Shown here: piece after piece, positions 1-5,634 of the stretch
How positions within the stretch are numbered: position 1 is the first letter of the stretch
Layout of the letters: every line of letters begins with the position of its first letter
Assembly: GCA_002308775.1 (NCBI GenBank)
Contig: DBVT01000022.1
Span: forward strand, 26,992-33,376
Direction: 5' to 3'
DNA length: 6,385 nt
Source: Mageeibacillus sp. UBA1257
GTDB lineage: Bacteria > Bacillota > Clostridia > UBA1212 > UBA1257
Notes under the pieces: generated by a model
What the model was told of the DNA's origin: nothing
Database searches by the model: none
What the model saw: only the letters and a program-made list of their open reading frames with translations
Position numbers and translations under genes: made by a program

Positions 1-1
1 A

Positions 2-1477
2 AAGAATTTGAAACTTATTGCTTTCATATTGGCCGCTGTGACGGCTCTGGCGGCGCTTTGCGGATGCGGAGAAGATAAGATCAGTCCGAAAGACAAAGAC
101 GCTCCTGCAGGCTTTGAAGAAGCTGTGCGTGTTATCGTGTCAGAAGAGCAGGTCGGCTCTGAAATATCGGGATTCGGAGTTGAGATCGTGCCTGAGGCCT
201 TTGCTTATCTTCTTGACGCCGATGAAGCGACGAGGTCTGCGGATATAGCAGCCATAAAAGAGGCAGTCGACGATCTCGGATTGACATATCTGAGACTGGG
301 AGTCGATCCGATCTGGTACGAGCCTGAGAACGACAACAATGATTATGATAAAACTCAGATGAACAAATTCGATTTCGGAAATGACAATATGAAGATGTTC
401 TTTACAGCTGCCGATATAGCTAAGGAACTTGGCACTCCGGTGACGCTCGTTATAAGAGGAGTCGAGAGCGGTTCGTGGCTCGGAAGCGTTTACGAAGATT
501 ACAAATATACAGCTCCGAACGATCCCTACGAATATGCCGAAAATGTAGTTGCGCTTCTCACATATCTCGGTGAAAACGGATATGACTGCTTCAAATATCT
601 GACGCTTCAAAACGAGGCGAACGTCACATGGATCAAAGAGACAGGCGTCGATATTCCTTCGTACTACACAGCAGTTGAAGAAGTATACAAAATGATTCGC
701 GATTCGGAAACGGCCATCAAACCTCAACTGATCCTTTCGGACGACAAGGGAAACAGTACGAAATGGTTCAAGCGCTGTACAGAAAAGATCGGTAAATACG
801 CCGGAGCGTATTCTTTCCATACAGATCAGTACACGATGTCCGTAGATCCTTCGGTAGTAGCTGCGGCTTCATCCGAAAGATACGCATATCTGAAGGAAAA
901 CGACAACGGCAAGCCGCTTATAGTCAGTTCATTCGGCCTCGATATGGTTCTCGGAATGGAAGATATACAGAGGACTGTCGCCGAATCGATGGTTGCGACG
1001 CAGCTTTTTACATCCGGAACATCCGGAATAATCTACAAGAATCTCTTTGATTATACCTATGAAGACGTGAAGCACGAGAACGGACTTTTGAAAAGCAGAG
1101 AGAACGGATTTGAAAAGAAGGATTCATATAATCTTCTTAAAATGCTCTCCGACCATATAAAAAAAGGCGACACCGCATATACTGTTTCTTTATACGGATA
1201 CGATTTTGACGACAAATTCGGTGTTTACGAAGAAGACGACTGCGCATGCCTCGCGCTCAGATCAGAGGAAGGCAAATGGACTTATCTTTTCACGAACAAC
1301 GCCAATATTTATCCGAAAAAAGTATGCATAGCGACTCTCGGAGATCAGAGTGAGTTCACTCTTTATACCTGCGGAGAAGACGGATTCTCCGATCCGAAGA
1401 CTGATGTGACCGTAATTAACGGCAAGATCTATGTCACAGTACCGAGATCTTCGTTCGCTGTCGTGACGAACAGATAA
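2..1477 (+). CDS. Glycoside hydrolase clan GH-A-like surface lipoprotein, possibly catalytically dead (5' end outside window)
   Basis: Residues are numbered from the TTG at 8. A lysine-poor hydrophobic signal peptide ends in the lipobox LCGC, so Cys20 should be lipidated and the protein tethered outside the membrane. Reading stays open to the window edge (Lys-Asn before the TTG), so the true start is probably an ATG just upstream and the gene is listed as 5'-partial. The body looks like a TIM-barrel glycosidase. Strand 2 carries YLRLGVDP (94-101), strand 4 ends in LQNEAN (200-205) with the Asn202-Glu203 acid/base pair, strand 6 has SFHTDQY (269-275), and strand 7 is PLIVSSFG (303-310). In clan GH-A strand 7 normally reads T-E-F/W-G with the nucleophile Glu; here that place is Ser308. 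From about 388 to 489 a beta-rich domain follows, as in GH30/GH39-like enzymes. Substrate and exact family cannot be told; the role could be carbohydrate hydrolysis or, if inactive, glycan binding. mtaB follows after 15 nt. Confidence 0.72.
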   Translation, partial: KNLKLIAFILAAVTALAALCGCGEDKISPKDKDAPAGFEEAVRVIVSEEQVGSEISGFGVEIVPEAFAYLLDADEATRSADIAAIKEAVDDLGLTYLRLGVDPIWYEPENDNNDYDKTQMNKFDFGNDNMKMFFTAADIAKELGTPVTLVIRGVESGSWLGSVYEDYKYTAPNDPYEYAENVVALLTYLGENGYDCFKYLTLQNEANVTWIKETGVDIPSYYTAVEEVYKMIRDSETAIKPQLILSDDKGNSTKWFKRCTEKIGKYAGAYSFHTDQYTMSVDPSVVAAASSERYAYLKENDNGKPLIVSSFGLDMVLGMEDIQRTVAESMVATQLFTSGTSGIIYKNLFDYTYEDVKHENGLLKSRENGFEKKDSYNLLKMLSDHIKKGDTAYTVSLYGYDFDDKFGVYEEDDCACLALRSEEGKWTYLFTNNANIYPKKVCIATLGDQSEFTLYTCGEDGFSDPKTDVTVINGKIYVTVPRSSFAVVTNR

Positions 1478-1492
1478 GGATCATCCAATAAT

Positions 1493-2794
1493 ATGACTTT
1501 TGCGACATATACCCTCGGGTGCAAAGTAAATCAATATGAAACGGAAGCAGTTTCCGAGATCATGGTAAAAAGGGGATATAAAAGTGTCCCTTTTGACTGC
1601 TGTGCCGATATTTATATTATCAACACGTGCAGCGTAACAGCCGCGGCGGACGCGAAAAACAGAAATGTCATAAGGCAGGCTTTTCGAAAAAATCCCTCAG
1701 CCGTCATAGTGGTCACGGGCTGCTACGGGCAGAGCGCGGGAGAAAAGCTTATAGATGCCGAAGGCGTATCGATCGTTACAGGCACGAACAACCGCTCTGA
1801 CATACCCGATATGATCGAACAATATCTGATGACAGGCGAAAAAATACTGAAGGCTGACGCTGTCGATTTTCACTCCATGGATTACGAAGATCTGTCCGTC
1901 GATACGATCACAGGCCACACCAGAGCTTTCGTAAAAATTCAGGACGGATGCACTCAATTTTGCTCTTATTGCATAATACCTTTTACGAGAGGGGCGCAGA
2001 GGAGCAGGAGCCTGACGGATCTGAGATCTGAGATCGAAAGGCTTGCTGATGCGGGATATAAAGAGATAGTTCTTACGGGTATAAATATGACTTCATACGG
2101 TCGCGATCTCAAGGATGGAACGGATCTTGTATCTGCTGTTGAAACAGTCGCTTCTGTTGAAGGAATAATGAGAGTGAGATTCAGCTCTTTGGAACCTATG
2201 TATTTTACCGAAGAGACGATAGCAAAGCTTTCAAATATCGACAAATTCTGCAGACATTTTCACCTGGCGATCCAGAGCGGTTCCGACAGTGTGCTGAAAA
2301 GAATGAACAGGCACTATACAACGGAAGATTTTCTGAAGATCACGGAGACTGTCAGAAAGTATATGCCTGACAGCGCTTTTACGACAGATATCATGGTCGG
2401 TTTTCCCGGAGAGACAGATGAAGAGCATAAAGAGAGCATGATCTTCGCGAGAAAGATCGGTTTTTCAAGGATGCACGTCTTTCCGTATTCCAGAAGGCAG
2501 GGAACAGTCGCTGACAAAATGAAGGATCAGGTCCCGCCGAATGTAAAAAAAGCAAGGGCGAAAGAGATGGGAGAACTCGCTTTTGAACTCAAAGAGGAAT
2601 TCACGAAGAGCCTTTACGGAACGATTCAGGACGTGCTTCTCGAAGAATATGTTCCCGGCAAAGGCATGAAGGGTTTTGCGTCAAATTACTGTGAAGTCAT
2701 AGCAAAAGACTGTACGGCAAAGCGTCAGGGCGATATAGTCAAAGTACTGATAACAGGTTCGGAAGGGGACATTTGTCTTGGTGAAACGGTCTGA
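1493..2794 (+). CDS. mtaB: tRNA (N6-threonylcarbamoyladenosine(37)-C2)-methylthiotransferase MtaB
   Basis: This is a cytoplasmic radical-SAM iron-sulfur enzyme that converts t6A to ms2t6A at position 37 of ANN-decoding tRNAs, which helps decoding fidelity. The N-terminal UPF0004 domain (about 1-100) has the three cysteines of its auxiliary 4Fe-4S cluster: Cys10 in TLGCKVNQYE, Cys46 in NTCSVT and Cys77 in TGCYGQ. The radical-SAM core (about 140-365) has CTQFCSYC with Cys153, Cys157 and Cys160, followed by the family's IIPFTRG and later MVGFPGET (301-308). A TRAM-like RNA-binding tail spans about 372-433. TLGCKVNQYE and the overall pattern point to MtaB (YqeV) rather than MiaB. Its 433 residues fit the family (about 430-450) and all cluster ligands are present, so it should be active. 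The start ATG has AAGGA at 1476-1480, overlapping the upstream stop codon, with a rather long 12-nt gap. The 15-nt spacing suggests cotranscription with the lipoprotein. No convincing terminator follows. Confidence 0.95.
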   Translation: MTFATYTLGCKVNQYETEAVSEIMVKRGYKSVPFDCCADIYIINTCSVTAAADAKNRNVIRQAFRKNPSAVIVVTGCYGQSAGEKLIDAEGVSIVTGTNNRSDIPDMIEQYLMTGEKILKADAVDFHSMDYEDLSVDTITGHTRAFVKIQDGCTQFCSYCIIPFTRGAQRSRSLTDLRSEIERLADAGYKEIVLTGINMTSYGRDLKDGTDLVSAVETVASVEGIMRVRFSSLEPMYFTEETIAKLSNIDKFCRHFHLAIQSGSDSVLKRMNRHYTTEDFLKITETVRKYMPDSAFTTDIMVGFPGETDEEHKESMIFARKIGFSRMHVFPYSRRQGTVADKMKDQVPPNVKKARAKEMGELAFELKEEFTKSLYGTIQDVLLEEYVPGKGMKGFASNYCEVIAKDCTAKRQGDIVKVLITGSEGDICLGETV

Positions 2795-2852
2795 TCTATC
2801 CTGATGTGTAAATATTTTTTTAAGAAAAAAGCCGATTTTGTAAAATTTGCTA

Positions 2853-2881
2853 TTTACAACCACAATATCTTGTGATAAAAT
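2853..2881 (+). promoter_or_regulatory. Sigma-A promoter of the uracil permease leader, extended -10
   Basis: The -35 is TTTACA (2853-2858) and the -10 is TAAAAT (2876-2881), each matching consensus at five of six bases, with an ideal 17-nt spacer. A TG one base before the -10 (2873-2874) makes it an extended -10. AT-rich sequence just upstream (about 2834-2850) could act as an UP element. The predicted transcript start is near 2888, which puts the whole PyrR structure inside the transcript. The spacer holds a perfect inverted repeat, CACAA-TATC-TTGTG (2861-2874), that might be an operator. Confidence 0.75.
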
Positions 2882-2900
2882 CCGAATTGTTAAACGAATA

Positions 2901-2996
2901 AGTCCTTTAAATCGGTCCGAGAGGCCGGCAAGGCGAGAAAAGATACTGTTGTATATTGGTTTGCCTTGCGGATTTTTCGTGAGGCAATTATTTTAT
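2901..2996 (+). promoter_or_regulatory. PyrR-binding attenuator leader (pyrimidine-responsive)
   Basis: The stretch from 2904 to 2933 matches the Gram-positive pyr-leader anti-antiterminator. A lower stem pairs CCTT (2904-2907) with AAGG (2930-2933). An upper stem pairs CGG (2913-2915) with CCG (2925-2927) and CC (2917-2918) with GG (2923-2924), and the purine loop sits in the conserved TCCGAGAGGC core. The 3' arm of this hairpin can instead pair with the 5' arm of the downstream terminator: CCGGCAAGGC (2925-2934) with GCCTTGCGG (2963-2971), with one bulged G. That pairing is the antiterminator. By analogy with the Bacillus pyr operon, UMP/UTP-loaded PyrR stabilises the first hairpin, frees the terminator arm and stops transcription; without PyrR the antiterminator lets transcription reach the permease. 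The structures are seen in the sequence; the PyrR response is known for this RNA family and inferred here. The pyrR gene itself is not in the window. Confidence 0.9.
2961..2996 (+). terminator. Conditional intrinsic terminator of the PyrR attenuator
   Basis: TTGCCTTGCG (2961-2970) pairs with CGTGAGGCAA (2978-2987) as a 10-bp stem with two G-U pairs and a 7-nt loop, followed by the T-rich run TTATTTTAT (2988-2996). Its 5' arm overlaps the antiterminator, so it forms only when the PyrR-binding hairpin is intact. It ends 22 nt before the permease ATG. Confidence 0.85.
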
Positions 2997-3018
2997 ACTA
3001 TTTTTGGAGGAGTTCTGT

Positions 3019-4458
3019 ATGAAACTAACTTACAACGTTGACGACAGACCGGGATTCGGTAAAGTCGTCGTATTCGCCCTTCAGCAGCTTCTGGCGATAC
3101 TCGCTGCAACTATCGCTGTTCCTGCGATCGTAGGAAACGGCATGTCACAGTCTGCGGCTCTTTTCGGAGCAGGCGTAGGAACACTCGTTTATTTACTTTT
3201 TACAAAATTTAAGAGCCCTGTATTCCTCGGTTCTTCATTTGCGTTCCTGCCTTCGATGTTCGCTGCATTCGCAGGCGGCGTTTCAATGTCGCTCGGATAT
3301 TTCGGACTTATCATCGGCGCTGTTATGGCAGGTCTCATCTATGTGATCATCGCCATTGCGGTAAAATTCGCAGGTTCAGGCTGGGTCAACAAACTCATGC
3401 CCGCAGTCATCATCGGACCCACAGTCGCTATCATCGGACTTTCACTCGCAGGAAACGCTGTTAAAGACGCTGTCGGCGGAGCTGCACAGGACGCAAACGG
3501 CGCATATATCATGGACCTCAGAGCGATCCTTTGCCTCATCTGCGCACTTGTAACACTCGCAGTTGTTATCCTTTGCTCAGTTTACGGAAAGAAAATGATG
3601 AAGATGATACCGTTCATAATCGGTATCTGCGCAGGCTATCTTGTAGCAACATGCTTCACTGTTATCGGTTACCACATCCTGAATAACGAAACATTCAAGA
3701 TCATCGATTTCTCTGCATTTGCAAATATCACACCTTCTTCGTTCATTCCGAAATTCACATTTGTCGAAGCATTCAAGTTCAATTCATTTGAATACGGCAC
3801 AATGGAAAATATCGGTTCGTATATCGCAGCGATCGCTGTAGCATATATACCCGTAGCATTCGTCGTATTCGCAGAGCATATCGCAGACCACAAGAACCTT
3901 TCTTCGATAATTGAGAAAGACCTTCTTGACGAACCCGGACTTCACAGAACACTCCTCGGTGACGGCGTTGGTTCAATGGCCGGTGCTTTCTTCGGCGGCT
4001 GCCCGAACACGACATACGGCGAGGCAGTAGGCTGCGTGGCAATTTCAGGAAACGCTTCAGTTATTACATCTCTTGTAACAGCTATCATCGCGATCCTTGC
4101 ATCCTTCCTTGCGCCTTTCACTATCTTCCTTTCAACAATACCCGGCTGCGTAATGGGCGGCGTCTGCATAACGCTCTACGGATTCATCGCCGTCTCCGGA
4201 CTTAAGATGATCCAGAAGGTAGATCTTGACGACAACAGCAACCTTTTCCCGGCATCGATCATACTGATCTGCGGCGTAGGCGGTCTCAAACTCTTGTTCG
4301 GAAAGATCACGATAACAGCTATCGCAGTAGCGCTTATCCTCGGAATCATCGCGAACGTAATGCTCGCCAAAGGCAGAAAATCAAAAGACGCTCAGGCTGC
4401 AGCTGTTAATGAAGATGTTCCCGCTGAGGAAGTCCCCGAAGAAAAGAAAGACGAATAA
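3019..4458 (+). CDS. uraA: Uracil permease, NCS2 / nucleobase-ascorbate transporter family
   Basis: This is an inner-membrane, probably proton-coupled uracil importer for pyrimidine salvage, equivalent to Bacillus PyrP and E. coli UraA. The 479-residue protein is mostly hydrophobic segments, fitting the 14-helix NCS2 fold. Family signatures are LQQLLAILAATIAVP (21-35), GSSFAF (71-76), VIIGPTVAIIGLSLAG (130-145), FAEHIADH (284-291), DEPGLHR (304-310) and PNTTYGE (329-335). Glu286 and Glu335 match the uracil-binding Glu241 and Glu290 of UraA. The residue matching UraA His245 is Asp290. It is longer than UraA (429 residues) because of loops near 145-165 and 220-265 and an acidic tail (about 452-479). 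The ATG at 3019 is chosen because GGAGG (3006-3010) lies 8 nt upstream; a TTG at 3004 would overlap that ribosome-binding site. Expression is under the PyrR attenuator, which supports uracil over xanthine as substrate. A xanthine/uracil dual specificity is the alternative. Confidence 0.93.
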   Translation: MKLTYNVDDRPGFGKVVVFALQQLLAILAATIAVPAIVGNGMSQSAALFGAGVGTLVYLLFTKFKSPVFLGSSFAFLPSMFAAFAGGVSMSLGYFGLIIGAVMAGLIYVIIAIAVKFAGSGWVNKLMPAVIIGPTVAIIGLSLAGNAVKDAVGGAAQDANGAYIMDLRAILCLICALVTLAVVILCSVYGKKMMKMIPFIIGICAGYLVATCFTVIGYHILNNETFKIIDFSAFANITPSSFIPKFTFVEAFKFNSFEYGTMENIGSYIAAIAVAYIPVAFVVFAEHIADHKNLSSIIEKDLLDEPGLHRTLLGDGVGSMAGAFFGGCPNTTYGEAVGCVAISGNASVITSLVTAIIAILASFLAPFTIFLSTIPGCVMGGVCITLYGFIAVSGLKMIQKVDLDDNSNLFPASIILICGVGGLKLLFGKITITAIAVALILGIIANVMLAKGRKSKDAQAAAVNEDVPAEEVPEEKKDE

Positions 4459-4513
4459 CAGTTAGTTTCACTTGATATACAAAAGACATAAGGTTTAAAA
4501 CCATGTGATTTTC

Positions 4514-4556
4514 GCGCCGCGGTTTATATGAAATAATGGACCGCGGCGCTTATTTT
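4514..4556 (+). terminator. Strong intrinsic terminator after the uracil permease
   Basis: GCGCCGCGGT (4514-4523) pairs perfectly with ACCGCGGCGC (4540-4549), with a 16-nt loop whose first pairs can extend by G-U wobbles, followed by TTATTTT (4550-4556). It closes the permease transcript. The 55 bases between the stop codon and this stem hold only a weak imperfect hairpin (4486-4506: ACAT..GGTT pairing with AACC..ATGT), with no assigned role. Confidence 0.93.
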
Positions 4557-4570
4557 ACACTTGAGAACGA

Positions 4571-4599
4571 TTGAAAATAAGCCATAAATACTCTATAAT
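4571..4599 (+). promoter_or_regulatory. Sigma-A promoter of the 285-residue hypothetical protein gene
   Basis: The -35 is TTGAAA (4571-4576, five of six), the spacer is 17 nt and the -10 is a perfect TATAAT (4594-4599). Transcription should start near 4606, giving a short leader of about 35 nt before the ATG. Because it lies just beyond the strong terminator, the next gene is an independent unit. Confidence 0.85.
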
Positions 4600-4640
4600 C
4601 AAAAAAGTGATAACGTGAAAAATTTTTTTGAGGTGCAGCG

Positions 4641-5498
4641 ATGTTTGATGATGAGAGAGCAAAAGAAGACGGAATAAGATTCATGGTCGGAAAATGGCAG
4701 TCTGATTTCGTAATAGAAGTTTTTTCCGCTGACAGAGCAGAGAATCCGGTCGAGGAATTCATAACTGAAGAAGGGAGAAGCTTTGAAGGACTCGAATTTG
4801 AGTTTTTTGAGGACCATACGATGGACATTAAAACTCCCGAGGGAAAAGGCGCTCACGGCACATGGGAGCAGACTGATTATATGGAATTTTCCTACGATCT
4901 CGATCTTTGCACAGAAGATTATCTCGCAAACGCAAACAGAACGATGATCATGTGGCGCGACGGTCTGATGTTCGAAACAGGTTTTCTCGGAATAGGGCTT
5001 GTTAAAATCTCTGACGGACGGATCACTGAAGAACAGAAGATCGAGGACGTTTTACCGGAGGCGCAGGACAGCGATTATGATGAGATAATCGGAAGATATT
5101 TCGTAGAGAAGGTCATGTCTTTTGCAAATGATTCGTTTGATCTGTTCACAAAAGAGGAATACCTCGGCAGCGGTGAGAACGACCGCGAGGTCCTCAATAT
5201 GTTTGATATGGTCTATGATATCTGCGGCGATCACATGATGAAAGTCTGGATGAAGATCCCCGAAGGCTTCAGCGACGATATGATACAGGATGCTCTCGAT
5301 TCAAAGCAGCTTCTCGAAGTTGACGGCGGATACGGCATGACTGAAGAAAAAGAATGGAAGAAAGTCGGAGGCAAATATTATTATTCTGAAACTGCGATGG
5401 ACGAAAACGGCGATGAAAGTATATCCTGGGAAGAACTGACTGTAGAGGACGACGGTAAAATAAATCTTGGAGATATGTTCATCCTTTCGAAAGAGTGA
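4641..5498 (+). CDS. Hypothetical acidic protein, lipocalin-like beta-rich N-terminal half
   Basis: I do not recognise this gene as a named family. The ATG at 4641 is well supported by GAGGTG (4630-4635) five bases upstream and a consensus promoter. The 285-residue product has no signal peptide or membrane segment and is very rich in Asp and Glu, so it is probably cytoplasmic. The N-terminal half has a pattern seen in lipocalin-like small beta barrels: GKWQSDF (17-23), FEFFEDHTMDI (53-63), GTWEQTDYMEFSYD (73-86) and WRDGLMFE (105-112). The C-terminal half begins at GRYFVEKV (151-158), has a probably helical middle (about 165-225) and ends in likely strands around KEWKKVGGKYYYSET (237-251) and DGKINLGDMFI (271-281). 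A stretch at 254-265 fits an EF-hand loop pattern (Asp254, Asn256, Asp258, Ser260, Ile261, Glu265), possibly by chance. It has its own promoter and no operon partner, so context gives no function. Confidence 0.85.
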   Translation: MFDDERAKEDGIRFMVGKWQSDFVIEVFSADRAENPVEEFITEEGRSFEGLEFEFFEDHTMDIKTPEGKGAHGTWEQTDYMEFSYDLDLCTEDYLANANRTMIMWRDGLMFETGFLGIGLVKISDGRITEEQKIEDVLPEAQDSDYDEIIGRYFVEKVMSFANDSFDLFTKEEYLGSGENDREVLNMFDMVYDICGDHMMKVWMKIPEGFSDDMIQDALDSKQLLEVDGGYGMTEEKEWKKVGGKYYYSETAMDENGDESISWEELTVEDDGKINLGDMFILSKE

Positions 5499-5545
5499 TA
5501 TATATGGATCCGCTTCGGTTTAATCGCATGTATTACGGGAAATAT

Positions 5546-5575
5546 TTAACAACGGGGCACGAAATATGATATAAT
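5546..5575 (+). promoter_or_regulatory. Extended -10 promoter of the Ig-like surface protein gene
   Basis: The -10 is a perfect TATAAT (5570-5575) with TG at 5567-5568, making it an extended -10. The -35 is TTAACA (5546-5551, five of six) with an 18-nt spacer. The predicted start is near 5582, giving a leader of about 53 nt that contains the alternative hairpins at 5585-5634. Confidence 0.8.
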
Positions 5576-5584
5576 CACATCCGA

Positions 5585-5634
5585 GGCTTGAAAAAAGCCG
5601 AAAAACATTTTACGAGTATTAAACAGAGGCTTTT
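5585..5634 (+). promoter_or_regulatory. Possible alternative-fold leader around the ribosome-binding site
   Basis: GGCTT (5585-5589) can pair with AAGCC (5595-5599) in a small hairpin at the very start of the transcript. The same strand, AAAAGCC (5593-5599), can instead pair perfectly with GGCTTTT (5628-5634), which covers part of the Shine-Dalgarno AGAGG (5625-5629) and the spacer up to the ATG. The cause is a 7-nt direct repeat GAGGCTT at 5583-5589 and 5626-5632. The pairings are seen; any regulatory use is inference. Confidence 0.3.

Noticed and set aside
140..820. Long minus-strand open frame (226 codons) inside the lipoprotein gene
   Set aside because: It lies wholly opposite a gene with clear domain motifs, has no recognisable domain, and its Cys/Arg/Phe-rich content is typical of an antisense reading.
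2800..2850. AT-rich stretch after mtaB as a terminator
   Set aside because: There are T and A runs but no GC-containing stem before them.
3004..3018. Upstream TTG start that would add five residues to the uracil permease
   Set aside because: The TTG overlaps the GGAGG ribosome-binding site that serves the ATG at 3019, and the added residues are not typical of the family.
2847..3041. 64-codon open frame across the permease leader, possible leader peptide
   Set aside because: It needs a TTG start upstream of the predicted transcript start, runs through the PyrR structures and has no ribosome-binding site.
4486..4506. Imperfect hairpin between the permease stop and its terminator
   Set aside because: It has eight mostly AT pairs with a two-base bulge and no T run; there is no sign of a function beyond chance.
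5506..5528. Possible terminator after the hypothetical gene (CCG-CTT-CGG followed by TTTAAT)
   Set aside because: The stem is only three G-C pairs with a short T run, too weak to call; no better hairpin is seen between 5499 and 5545.
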